A stretch of DNA of 64,000 nt from Eleftheria terrae (GTDB taxonomy: Bacteria; Pseudomonadota; Gammaproteobacteria; Burkholderiales; Burkholderiaceae_C). The notes under the pieces are model-generated. The model ran no database searches and had not been told where the DNA came from. It worked only from the letters and a program-made list of their open reading frames with translations. Location: NCBI RefSeq assembly GCF_030419005.1, contig NZ_CP106951.1:2976001-3040000 (forward strand), written 5' to 3'. Made by a program: the position numbers and the translations under genes. Numbering within the stretch: position 1 is the stretch's first letter; each line of letters begins with the position of its first letter. Below, one piece after another: positions 26,444-35,300 of the stretch.

Positions 26444-27052
26444 ATGACTGAAAAAGCGGAGATGCTTTCAGTTGCACAAGCGGCACGGCGGCAGCGTCGA
26501 TATCAGTGGTTCTCACGCTGGCTGACATGGACACCCGCATCCCTGTTGCTTCTATCAGGCCTCAAAGGGTTGTGCTGGCTCACGCACGGATACCTGGATT
26601 GGGGGTTTCGGCCATTCGCCTATGTTGGATACGGCACGCAGTGGCTTTGCTACCAGGTCCAAGCTCTGGCGTGGATTGGTCCCGTATTTGAATGGGTGCC
26701 AGCATTTGTGCCACCTTGGTCGCTGATTCACCCCATGTTTTTGGTTTGCGTTTCGATGATCATCAGTGGTGGATTCGCGCAAAGGGCCTCGCTCTACTTG
26801 AAAAGAGAGCTGACGAAGGCACGAGAAGGGGCACAACAAGCTCGATGGCAAGCCGAACTGCTAGGCCAGGTGCCAGCCCACCCGCACGTCACCAACGTCG
26901 GCACTCATATCCACATCCACTCCGCGCCCTCTGTATCTCCTGGCCCCTGGTGGACGCGACCTGTAGGGCTCTTCTTGATTCCCCTTTTCAGCGGTGGCGC
27001 GAGTGCGGTGTTGGGACAGTACCTCAACATTGCATTGGGCTTGGGCCACTGA
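26444..27052 (+). CDS. multi-pass membrane protein, phage moron
   Basis: A 202-residue protein encoded opposite to the surrounding late genes. The ATG follows a strong AGGGAGGT ribosome site. Four hydrophobic segments are evident: about residues 28-46 (TPASLLLLSGLKGLCWL), 60-88, 93-112 (PMFLVCVSMIISGGF) and 174-200 (VGLFLIPLFSGGASAVLGQY). A His-rich stretch (THIHIHS) is in the loop before the last one. It matches no family I know. Its isolated, inverted position between the tail tube and head-completion genes marks it as a moron expressed from its own promoter, possibly in the lysogen. Superinfection exclusion is one possible role, unproven. Confidence 0.75.
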   Translation: MTEKAEMLSVAQAARRQRRYQWFSRWLTWTPASLLLLSGLKGLCWLTHGYLDWGFRPFAYVGYGTQWLCYQVQALAWIGPVFEWVPAFVPPWSLIHPMFLVCVSMIISGGFAQRASLYLKRELTKAREGAQQARWQAELLGQVPAHPHVTNVGTHIHIHSAPSVSPGPWWTRPVGLFLIPLFSGGASAVLGQYLNIALGLGH

Positions 27053-27237
27053 TCAGGAATGGTCAGTCGCCTTCTTCGGTAAGTTCGAGAGAGCAAGGGG
27101 TCGAAGCCACCGCTTTGGTCGCCTCGGTGAGGCCGAACTCGGCCAGCTGGCGCTGGCCGGTTTCATTAGCATCCAGCAGGCGGCCATGGCCGTGGCGCAG
27201 GTCGGAGGTGGGCGTCAGATCACGCAGCTGGCGTCGA

Positions 27238-27663
27238 TCAACCGGATCCGGTGAGGTCGTGGGTATGGGTTCGGTAGCGGATCGCGTAGCGGGCGGGTTG
27301 GGCGACCGCGCCTGTGTCGGTGTCGTCGCTGTCCCACTCGCAATCGAGCTCACGAACAGCGAGCGCCAGGCCACCAAAATTGGGATCGGCGAGCAATGCC
27401 GCGTGGGCGGCGACGATCAGGTGGTCGGTGGCGGCAAAGGCGTCGTCTCCGCGCGCCAGCGCCACCAGGCGCAGCGTCAGCGCCCGGGTGACCACGCCGT
27501 TGCTGTGCTCGGTGACCGCGTCGCTTTCTGGAAAGAGCAGCAGCGCCGCATTGGTGTCACGGAACACCGGTGTGGCCGGAGAGCGCAGCACCGGCACGGG
27601 TTGCACGGCAGCGCTGACACGGGCGATCACCGCCAACACGAGGCGTTCGCGCAGGGATGGCAT
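27238..27663 (-). CDS. phage minor tail / tail terminator protein
   Basis: A 141-residue protein (MPSLRERLVLAVIARVSAA at the start) between the head-completion and tail tube genes, where the tail terminator (gpU-like) gene normally lies. The N-terminal helix and the central RALTLRLVALARG strand fit that family, but the match is by layout. A further leftward open frame with plausible coding character but no good start codon occupies 27063-27240 and may be a small unnamed phage gene. Confidence 0.62.
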   Translation of the reverse strand: MPSLRERLVLAVIARVSAAVQPVPVLRSPATPVFRDTNAALLLFPESDAVTEHSNGVVTRALTLRLVALARGDDAFAATDHLIVAAHAALLADPNFGGLALAVRELDCEWDSDDTDTGAVAQPARYAIRYRTHTHDLTGSG

Positions 27664-27675
27664 CGAGCGTCGATT

Positions 27676-27957
27676 TCAGAGCAAGGTGAGCAGCGCCTGT
27701 CGTTCGGTGCCGTCGCCAAGGACGCGGACCAGCCTCACCCGGTAGCTTTGGCGGCCCACCTGCAACGAATCGCCGGCGGCCAACTCAGGCAGCCACGACG
27801 CGGGGTAGCGGATCGACGGATCAGCCGAGAGCGCCAGGCCATCGAGCACGCTCTCGTCGGGAGCGCGGAAGTCCACGGCCACGGTGCGACCACCGACCTC
27901 CGCGTCGCTCAGCAATCCAGCGCGAGCAGCGGCGAGGTACAGCTCCTCGATGGGCAT
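27676..27957 (-). CDS. head-tail joining protein (gpFII-like)
   Basis: 93 residues (MPIEELYLAAARAGLLSDAE at the start). Beta-rich middle and end (GDSLQVGRQSYRVRLVRVLGDG given in part: QVGRQSYRVRLV) resemble the lambda gpFII / head-completion family that seals the neck. The ATG shares its first base with the stop of the capsid gene (TGATG), so translation is coupled. Fits the lambda order E, FII, U, V. Confidence 0.65.
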   Translation of the reverse strand: MPIEELYLAAARAGLLSDAEVGGRTVAVDFRAPDESVLDGLALSADPSIRYPASWLPELAAGDSLQVGRQSYRVRLVRVLGDGTERQALLTLL

Positions 27958-28958
27958 CACACCTTCAGCTTCACCAGCAGGGCCGGCCGGTGGCACATCG
28001 GCAGCGGGTTGCTCTGCGTGTGCAGATCGGTGCCGCGATCGAACTTGCGCGGCTCCTGCTTCGCGTACAGCGGCTGCCCTGGCGTGTTGACCGTCTCGTT
28101 GAAATCGGCCGGCGCAACATAGGTGGCAAAGGTGCTGATCGTTCCAAGCGGGAAGGCCTGCGCCTCTCCTGCTCCGATGAAGCGCCGGGTGTTGCCGTCT
28201 TCGTCGCTGGCCTGGCCGCGGTATTCCTCGAACAGGATGGAGCCGTAGCGGAAGCCCTGGCGCACATCGTTGATGAGGACGGCCCCGTCCTGCCAGCGCT
28301 CGTAGGCCTTGATCACGGTGGCGTGGCCGGTCAGCGCGGCGAAGAACTCCGGCGAGCACAGGCAGTGCACGCCCGTCATGAACTCGCCCCGCAGGTGCTC
28401 CTCGATGTGGGCCAGCACCTCGATGCACTTGGCTTTGACGTTGGTCTTCTCGTTCTCCAGCCCAAAGCTGATCGTCTTGGGCTGGATGTCGAACTCACGG
28501 TAGAGGTCGTAGAGCACCGAGCCGTCGGCATCGAGGATCACGCCCTTGAGGGCCCCCATGCGCAGGTGCTCCAGCGTGATCGCGTGCTTGTTGCGCATGG
28601 TCTCCAGGTGGCCGGCCATGACACCCGCGATGGACTCCAGCTCGGTTTCGCTGCCGAAGCCGCGCAGGCCCTGCACCTCCTCGGGCAGCACCACGTCGTC
28701 GTGCGGGATGTGGGGCACCACAAAGGAGCGGATACCCCGCTTGCCGCGGGTGCCGACCGTGCCCGGCGCGCCGGGCGGCCGTGTGGGCAGCAGGTTGAGC
28801 ACGCCGTTGCGCTCCTCGATCAAGATCTGGCGCAGCCGCACCGACTTGATCGGCATCAGGTTGAGCGACTCCAGCCGGCCGTAGCGGTTGGGCAGGATGT
28901 TGATGGCCGCCGTCGGGGCGGCGGTGGAAAACGCCGGGTTGTTGAAGGGGTTCTGCAT
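27957..28958 (-). CDS. major capsid protein (phage capsid E family)
   Basis: A 333-residue homologue of the lambda gpE type (PF03864). Visible hallmarks: a N-terminal arm with RYGRLESLNLMPIKSV, VPHIPHDDVVLPEEVQG, the MRNKHAITLEHLRMGALKG helix, GVHCLCSPEFFAALTGH, and the C-terminal RPALLVKLKV strand. It forms the icosahedral shell. Start at the ATG giving MQNPFNNP; the frame upstream runs through a hairpin. It is preceded by a terminator-like stem-loop and by the decoration protein gene. Confidence 0.93.
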   Translation of the reverse strand: MQNPFNNPAFSTAAPTAAINILPNRYGRLESLNLMPIKSVRLRQILIEERNGVLNLLPTRPPGAPGTVGTRGKRGIRSFVVPHIPHDDVVLPEEVQGLRGFGSETELESIAGVMAGHLETMRNKHAITLEHLRMGALKGVILDADGSVLYDLYREFDIQPKTISFGLENEKTNVKAKCIEVLAHIEEHLRGEFMTGVHCLCSPEFFAALTGHATVIKAYERWQDGAVLINDVRQGFRYGSILFEEYRGQASDEDGNTRRFIGAGEAQAFPLGTISTFATYVAPADFNETVNTPGQPLYAKQEPRKFDRGTDLHTQSNPLPMCHRPALLVKLKV

Positions 28959-28971
28959 TCGGTGGCGTAAA

Positions 28972-29008
28972 AGAAAACCCGCCGGGCGGGTGACGCCGGG
29001 CGGGTTGG
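28972..29008 (-). terminator. hairpin between decoration and capsid genes
   Basis: On the minus strand AACCCGCC, a GC-rich 15-base loop that can pair internally, GGCGGGTT, then TTCTTTT. This looks like an intrinsic terminator or attenuator just before the capsid gene. In an operon that must be read through, it more likely tunes transcript levels or stabilises the capsid mRNA's 5' end. Confidence 0.65.
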
Positions 29009-29037
29009 ATGAGGGGGAGACGTCGGGAGCGAGGCGC

Positions 29038-29415
29038 TCAGGCGCTGTCGCGGACCGCCAGCCCGCGCACCGCGAGCTGGGCGATGGCCGCGGAGCGCTG
29101 CTCGGGGGTGATGCCGGCCGGCCAGACCAGCGCGGCGCGGGCAAAGACGGCGTGGCGCACGATCAGGACCGCATCGGCCCGCTCGCCCTGCGACGCATCG
29201 ATGTCGAAGGCGAGCACGGCCTCCGCGACCTCGGTGCCGTCCTTGGCGGCTGTCGCCAGCGCCTTGATCTTGCCGGTGGCCGCTTCTCGGCCGACGACGG
29301 TGCCGAGAGCGAGTTTCTGGCCAGCAGCCACGGTGCCGGTCTCGCGGGAGTACAAATTCGGCGCCTCGTACTTCAGCAGGTCGCCCAGGTTGTTGGGTTC
29401 ACGAAGCACGGGCAT
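29038..29415 (-). CDS. head decoration protein (gpD-like)
   Basis: 125 residues matching the lambda gpD / HDPD family (PF02924): GTVAAGQKLALGTVVGR, then AVLAFDIDASQG and a C-terminal AVFARAALVWPAG. These proteins trimerise on the capsid surface after expansion. It lies between the protease/scaffold and the capsid genes, exactly the lambda order C-Nu3-D-E. Confidence 0.9.
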   Translation of the reverse strand: MPVLREPNNLGDLLKYEAPNLYSRETGTVAAGQKLALGTVVGREAATGKIKALATAAKDGTEVAEAVLAFDIDASQGERADAVLIVRHAVFARAALVWPAGITPEQRSAAIAQLAVRGLAVRDSA

Positions 29416-29418
29416 GGT

Positions 29419-29769
29419 TCAGCTCCGGGAGATCAGTTTCTTGACGGCTGACATCAGGGGATTCGATTCCGGCGAAGCCGATGCGGACGTGCCGGCGTCG
29501 GCCGTAATCCGAGAGCTGATCTCCGGCTGGCTGGCCCGGGCGTCGAGCAGCACCCGTCGGACTTGGTCCTGGGTCATGCTGGCACCGAGGAACTCGGCAG
29601 TGCGCTCCGGTGCGCCAGCGATCAGGCACAGCTCGGCGATGGCATGCGCCTCGTTGCGATAGGCAGCTGCAGCGGCAGGCGCGGGATCTGTTGCGCCAAC
29701 CGGCGGCTGCGTAGCAGTGGTGGACGGCACCGCGTCAGCCGGCGGGACCATGAGGTCGTTGGAGTGCAT
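29419..29769 (-). CDS. capsid scaffolding protein from an internal start (Nu3-like)
   Basis: An ATG at codon 304 of the protease gene (giving MHSNDLMVPPAD) is preceded by GGAG at a 6-7 base distance on the minus strand. It would yield a 116-residue protein identical to the protease C-terminus, ending in a helical segment (MSAVKKLISRS). Lambda makes its Nu3 scaffold from gene C in the same way. The internal start is inferred from the ribosome site and from family precedent. Confidence 0.7.
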   Translation of the reverse strand: MHSNDLMVPPADAVPSTTATQPPVGATDPAPAAAAAYRNEAHAIAELCLIAGAPERTAEFLGASMTQDQVRRVLLDARASQPEISSRITADAGTSASASPESNPLMSAVKKLISRS

Positions 29770-30678
29770 CGTGTGCTCCGTGGGTGAGGAAGAAGGAGAA
29801 GCGGAAACAAGCCGTGACGTCACCGCGATGAGCGAAGGAAGGAGAACGGCCGGACCGGCGAGGTGGGCGGCGAACTCCGCCTGCACCGCCTCCAGGCTCA
29901 GCACGGCATCGGCCAGCCCGGCGTCAACAGCGCCTTGGCCGAAAAGCAGCCGCGCCTCGGTCGCCCGCACAGCGTCTTCGCTCAAGCCGCGCATTTGCGC
30001 TACGGAGCCGACGAAGATGCCGTAGAGGCGATCGACCTCGACCTGCAAGGCAGAGGCGGCTTCGGGTGTCAGCGGCTGGTGCGGGCTGAAATCGTTCTTG
30101 TGGTGGCCGGCGTAGACCGCGCGGTACGCCAGTCCGTCCTTCAGGTCTTTGGCCGACTGGTCCACGTGCAGGGCGATGACACCAATGGAGCCGACGCCGG
30201 CCGTCTGCGACAGCGTCAACCGGCCGGCCGCTGCGGCGATCGCATAGGCCGCCGAGTAGGCCGCATCGTTGGCGTGGGCCCAGACGGGCTTGCTCCGGCT
30301 GGCCGTGCGGATGCGCTGCGCCAGCTCGAACACACCACCCGCCTCGCCGCCAGGCGAGTCGACGTCCAGCAGGATGCCCTTGACCTCCGGATCGGCCAGC
30401 GCGGCGTCCAGGCGGGCGCCGATCTCGGCATAGGAGGTCAAGCCGGAGGCCGCCTCCAGACCCATCGACCGGCGCACCAGGGTGCCGTGGATAGGGATCA
30501 GGGCGATGCCGGGGGCGGGCGGGCTGGCCGCTGTCCGGGGAACCGGCAGCGCCGGATGAGCTTCGACGCTGGGCCACCCGAGGCGCGAACCCAGCACTGC
30601 CAGGATAACGTCGAGCTTGGATCGGGTGATCAGCAGCGGCGTCCCATAGAGCCGGGACGCCAGGTAAGGGAGTGACAT
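29419..30678 (-). CDS. S49 family head maturation protease with C-terminal scaffold
   Basis: 419 residues. Residues 55-270 form an SppA-type serine protease: IPIHGTLV, LLDVDSPGGEAGG, the catalytic Ser in GVGSIGVIA (S164) and the likely general base Lys in GHHKND (K194). This corresponds to lambda gpC, which processes the prohead. The remaining about 115 residues are low-complexity Ala/Pro/Thr and then helical, as in the overlapping scaffold Nu3. An internal in-frame ATG with its own ribosome site starts this part (listed separately). The gene begins 2 bp past the portal stop. Confidence 0.88.
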   Translation of the reverse strand: MSLPYLASRLYGTPLLITRSKLDVILAVLGSRLGWPSVEAHPALPVPRTAASPPAPGIALIPIHGTLVRRSMGLEAASGLTSYAEIGARLDAALADPEVKGILLDVDSPGGEAGGVFELAQRIRTASRSKPVWAHANDAAYSAAYAIAAAAGRLTLSQTAGVGSIGVIALHVDQSAKDLKDGLAYRAVYAGHHKNDFSPHQPLTPEAASALQVEVDRLYGIFVGSVAQMRGLSEDAVRATEARLLFGQGAVDAGLADAVLSLEAVQAEFAAHLAGPAVLLPSLIAVTSRLVSASPSSSPTEHTMHSNDLMVPPADAVPSTTATQPPVGATDPAPAAAAAYRNEAHAIAELCLIAGAPERTAEFLGASMTQDQVRRVLLDARASQPEISSRITADAGTSASASPESNPLMSAVKKLISRS

Positions 30679-30679
30679 G

Positions 30680-32155
30680 TCAGAGGTCCTGTTCGTCTGC
30701 GGCGGGTACCGCTGGTGGTGCCGTGGACCGGTCGTGCCGCGGGTCCGAGTCAAAAACCAGCCCCAGGGCGTCAGCACGTTCGTTGTCAGCGGCAATCTCA
30801 CGGTCGACGTCTTCGGCGTCGTAGCCAGAAGCCGAGATCGCCTCGGAGCGCGAGAGCAGACCGGAGCGGATCGCGGTGTTCATCGCGTCGAACTCCTTCT
30901 TCGGGTCCACCCACTGCCAGCCTTGGGGAATCCACTTCACCGCCTGGTACTGCCGGCGGCGCCGGGTGTAGCCCGGCAGCTCCAGCGCCCCCCCCAACAC
31001 CGCCTGCGTCATCCAGGCCCGCCAGATCGGCCGGCACAGCTGGTGCACGATCACGCCGTGCTGCAGCGCTTCGCAGCGACGGCGGAACTCCAGCAGCCCG
31101 GCGCGGATGGAGGAGTAGTTCACCTGGGTGAGATCACCGGTCAGCATCTCGTAGGTGATGCCCATCGCGGCGGCCACTGCCCGGAATTGCTGCCGCATGA
31201 AATCGGCGTAGCTGCTGCCTACGTCCGCAGGGGCCGAGAAGCGGATGTCCTCGCCGGGTTCCAGGAACTGCAGGGTGCCGGGCTCCAGCCCGGCGAGCGC
31301 CGCACCGTGGGCATCCGGCTCGCCTTCGCCCATCAGGTTGTCCTCGGGAGCCCCCCGGGTGATGAAGCCGGCGAACATGGCCGCCGTCTTCTTGCGCACC
31401 AACTCCGCGTCGTCGTACTGGTCCAGCTCGTGGAGCTTCACGAGGGCGCGGGCGAGCCAGGGCTCGCCGCGGATCTGGCCCGGCCGCAGAGGACGCAACA
31501 GGTGGATCACCTCGCTGGCCGGGATGCGCACCGTCTCCATGCCGCCGACGCCCGACATCGGCGCCAAGGCGCCATCGTTCGGGTGCGAGCGGTAGAGGTG
31601 ATAGGCCACGCGCCGGCCCAGCCGGTCAAATTCGATGCCCGCCCGCACGACGTTGCCCGAAAGCAGTTCCAGGTTCATCGTGGCCGGCAGGTGTTCTGGC
31701 TCCAGCACCTGGATCTGCAGAGCCACCGGTAGCCGATCCTCAGGGCGTCGATAGCGCAGCCGGACCAGCGCCTCACCGCCTTCCAGCATCGCCCGGCAGG
31801 CCAGCGCCTGCAGGCCGTAGAAATCGGTGAGGCCGCCAGCATCTGCGTCCTCGCACCAGTCGCGCCACAGCGCCTGGATCGTCTCGCGCTGCGGGATATC
31901 CAGCACCAGCGACTGCGGCTTGATGCCGGTGCCGATCGCGGCGGCCACAAACGCCTCGGTGCCCGCCGCCGCCCACGCGTTGCGGCGCACCAAGTCGCGG
32001 CTCTTGGCGCGCAGCTCGTTCTGAGTGAACGCCAGCGCCGCGACGGCGCCCGGGTTGCCGACCTGCCAGGCAACGGCTCGGCGGCCACCGCCGACACCGT
32101 CGTAGGTGGGCGTCGCCCCGAACAGCCCGCGCCTGAGTTTGGCGAACCAGCCCAT
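30680..32155 (-). CDS. phage portal protein, lambda family
   Basis: 491 residues typical of the lambda gpB family (PF05136): a N-terminal RRAVAWQVGNPG region, LVRRNAWAAAGTEAFVAAAIGTG (given in part: RNAWAAAGTEAFVAA), ALACRAMLEGGEALVRLRY, EVIHLLRPLRPGQIRGEPW and MGITYEMLTGDLTQVNYSS pieces. Twelve copies form the DNA entry ring at one capsid vertex. Overlaps the gpW gene by one base and is followed by the protease gene. Confidence 0.93.
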   Translation of the reverse strand: MGWFAKLRRGLFGATPTYDGVGGGRRAVAWQVGNPGAVAALAFTQNELRAKSRDLVRRNAWAAAGTEAFVAAAIGTGIKPQSLVLDIPQRETIQALWRDWCEDADAGGLTDFYGLQALACRAMLEGGEALVRLRYRRPEDRLPVALQIQVLEPEHLPATMNLELLSGNVVRAGIEFDRLGRRVAYHLYRSHPNDGALAPMSGVGGMETVRIPASEVIHLLRPLRPGQIRGEPWLARALVKLHELDQYDDAELVRKKTAAMFAGFITRGAPEDNLMGEGEPDAHGAALAGLEPGTLQFLEPGEDIRFSAPADVGSSYADFMRQQFRAVAAAMGITYEMLTGDLTQVNYSSIRAGLLEFRRRCEALQHGVIVHQLCRPIWRAWMTQAVLGGALELPGYTRRRRQYQAVKWIPQGWQWVDPKKEFDAMNTAIRSGLLSRSEAISASGYDAEDVDREIAADNERADALGLVFDSDPRHDRSTAPPAVPAADEQDL

Positions 32156-32364
32156 CAGGTGCCCTTGCTGGTGGTGACGCGGATCTGCCGGGGCGGGCGG
32201 GCCGTCACCCCTTGGGCAGCCAAGCCGCGCTTGATCTCACGCAGGGCAGCCTGTAGCTCCGTCACGTCACGGTATTCGACGGTCTTGTCGCCGAAGCTGA
32301 CGCGCCGCTCGCCTTTGGCCAGAGCGGCCTGCAGGCGCTGCACATCGTCCAAGGTGTAGGTCAT
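32155..32364 (-). CDS. head-tail joining protein gpW
   Basis: A 69-residue gpW-like protein (PF02831): TLDDVQRLQAALAKGERRVS, the FGDKTVEYRDVTEL strand-turn and a helix LQAALREIKRGL. gpW stabilises packaged DNA at the portal. The ATG giving MTYTLDDV is chosen over the one eight codons upstream because it matches the family start. It lies between the large terminase and portal genes as in lambda (A-W-B). Confidence 0.9.
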   Translation of the reverse strand: MTYTLDDVQRLQAALAKGERRVSFGDKTVEYRDVTELQAALREIKRGLAAQGVTARPPRQIRVTTSKGT

Positions 32365-32384
32365 GGAGAGGGTCCTTGTGGAGG

Positions 32385-35300
32385 TCATCGGCCCAACCAG
32401 CGGCTTTTGACAACGCGGCGGGCCGGCCGCGCGGGCCCAGAAACAGCGAGGCCACCGGGATCGGTGGCTTCAGGCGGTACGGCGGTGAAGAGATCCGGCG
32501 GATCTGGGTCGGGCCGGCGGATCGTCGGTCGGGTCTGTTCTACGGTGAACGGGCGCTCCAGCTCCCGCCAGTGGCGCTCTTCCAAGCGGTCCAGACCGCA
32601 GGCAGCGGCAGCGGCTCGGGCGTATACAAGGCAGTCCAAGGCATCGTTGCGCTCCCGCATCTTCTGCCACTCGCGTACCGGAAAGCCGTTGCGGTCCCGC
32701 CGCGTGACGAGTTGCTCGGCGCACAGCTGCTGCAGGTACTCGGCGTCCATGGCGGGGAGGTGCACGTAGCCCGGCGGATAGGCGATCTCGCCGGTGCCCG
32801 GGTCCACGGTCGGCGCCTTGCGCAGGTTGCTGTACAGCTCCTGCTTGGCGAGACCCACAGCCACCGCGAAGACCTTGATGCCGCGGCGCAGCCGGCGGCC
32901 GCCTGCCGTGACGTCCACCGCGGTGGGTGTCCCGATCAGCGCGGCGCCGCTCGGCACACCCTTGACGGCCATCACCCGGGAATCGTGGCAGGCGCGTGCG
33001 AAGGCGTAGGCCTCCTGTGTCTGGAAACCCGTGTCCACCGCCAGCTTGGCCAGCGGCATCTGCACGCCGCTTTCGTGAGTCCAGGTTTCGTTCAGCAGCG
33101 CGCCGAGCTGTCGCCACACGTCGGCTCGCCCGGTGTCGCCCATCAGCACGCGGTGCTCGATCAACCAGGATTCCTTGCCGCGGCCCCAAGCCCAGACCGA
33201 CACTTCGATGCGGTCTTTCTGGATGTCGGCCCCCGCCACCAGCAGCAGGCCACCCCAGGGGACCAATCCCGGGCGGTAGCTCTCGCGCCGCTCCAGCAGG
33301 CGCTGCCAGTCGGGCGCCTCGCCGTCTTCGGTCCACGTCTCGCCCAGCTCCGTGTTCTTGAAGGTCTTGATGGCCGCCGACGAGCGCGACTCCTTCGCGG
33401 TGGCGCTCTCCCAGGCGGCAGCAATGTCGCGCCACGAGCGCCAGCCGATCGGGCTGTACAGCGATGACAAGTGGAAGCCGGCCGTCCGCCGCGAGCCGCC
33501 CGTCACCGTCGCCCGCCACTCCCCGCGCTCCAGCATTCGCGTCTTGTGGTGCTCGGGGATGGGCGCTTCGCAGTCCTCGCAGATGTAGGCGACGGTGTGC
33601 GGCCGCTCCCGCTCCCAGCGCAGTCGCTCGAAGCGCAGCCACTGGCTGTGGCCGCAATGCGGGCACGGCACGAAGTAGCGACGTTGGTCCGACGCTTCAT
33701 ACTCGCGCTCGATGGTCGAGGCTCCGGCGATGGTCGGCGTCGACACGATGAAGATCTTGCGCCGGGCAAAGGTGCGAGTGCGGGCCTCGGCCAGCGAGAT
33801 CGCATCCCCTTCGCCCTCCACGTCCAGCGGATAGCCGTCCACCTCATCCAGGAACAGGTAGCGCACCGGCATCGATCGCAGGCCCACCGCGCTGTTGGCC
33901 CCGGTCATCACCAGCACGCCGCCGCGGAACTCCTTGGACAGGATGGTGTTGCCAGCGTCCCGGCTGCGGGCCGGCGCGATCAGCTCGGCCAACACCGGTG
34001 ACTCCTCCACCAGCGGATCGATCCGCTGCTTGGAGTTGCGCTTGGCCATCTCCACCGTCGGCCAGACGGCCATCATGGGACCCGGCGAGTGATGGATCAC
34101 GTAGCCAATCCAATTACTGCCCGCCTCGGTGTTGTGGGTAGGAATCCAGCCCTTGCCGCACAGGAACAGGTGATCGGACGAGTCCACGGCGATACAGCGC
34201 ACCGGTACCGAGGCCACCGGCTGGATATCGACGATACGTCGGCGCCGGCTCCTGGCGGGCAGCCCCTTGTCGATCGAACGCATGCGGGCAAGCTTGCGCG
34301 AGAGCCGGAACATCGGCTCTTCTGCATAGGCGGTCCAGGTCACCCGCCAATGCTCCTGGCTGGCCGTCCAGCCTTGCTCGCGGAATTGATGCAGCCTGCC
34401 CGGTCGGCTGGACACGCTGGGTTTGTAGCCCAGGCTGTACAGCAACTCGACCAGTCCATCGATCAAGTTGCGATCGACGTTGGAGAAGGTACATGTCTTG
34501 CCGTCGGCGCTGATGGTGCCGTCGGTATCCATCAAGCCCTGCACCAAGGCCAGACGCTGCTGGCGCCCGGCGCGCAAGTAGGCCTGCGGGATGTGCTTGT
34601 TGTCCAGCAAGTCCAGCAGCCGCAGATGTGTCATGAAACGGGAGCGACCACTGCCAGCCAGGGGCAATTGATCCTCGCCGATGGCCCGGTACGTCGGGTC
34701 GATGATCACATTGGCGCAGCGCCCCTTGCGCCAGGTGGGCAGGCGGAATACGGCATTGACGCCGCAGGCGTTCAAGTGCTGCGCGATCTCCTCATCGTCT
34801 TCATGCACGCTGATGTGATTCATCGTGCTGCTGCCGTCGCCCAACCAGACACCCAGCAGGTAGGGATCGATCAGCAACGGTTCGCGGGGCAACTCCACCG
34901 CCTTGCACAAGTCCACGGCATACCGAAACCGCTTGCTCCGGCCCAACTTCACACGCCCGACCATGTGCTCCGTTCGCAGCGTGCGTTCCTGCGGAACATC
35001 ATTGGTGAAGTCCCACACGCGCCAGAGATGCGCTGCATCACAGACGACGGTCTGACCGTCCTCGAAGAGGATGCAATAGCAGGGCTGGTCTTCGAGCACT
35101 GGCGAGACGCCCGTGACTTTGCAGGGCCAGCCATCGGCCCCGAAGACATAGTCGCCGGGGCTCAGCTGGCCCATCGTGCTCCACCCTTCGGGAGTGGGAA
35201 TCGGCGTATCGAGCGCCAGCGGGGCACCGACCTGTGCGCCCTTCATGAACACCACGCGCTCCACGGGTGAAGTGGGCGAGAGGCAGTCGAGGATCTCCCG

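Noticed and set aside
27063..27377. Leftward gene after the tail terminator gene
   Set aside because: The last 58 or so codons look possible, but there is no start codon of normal type after the upstream stop; mentioned only as a possibility.
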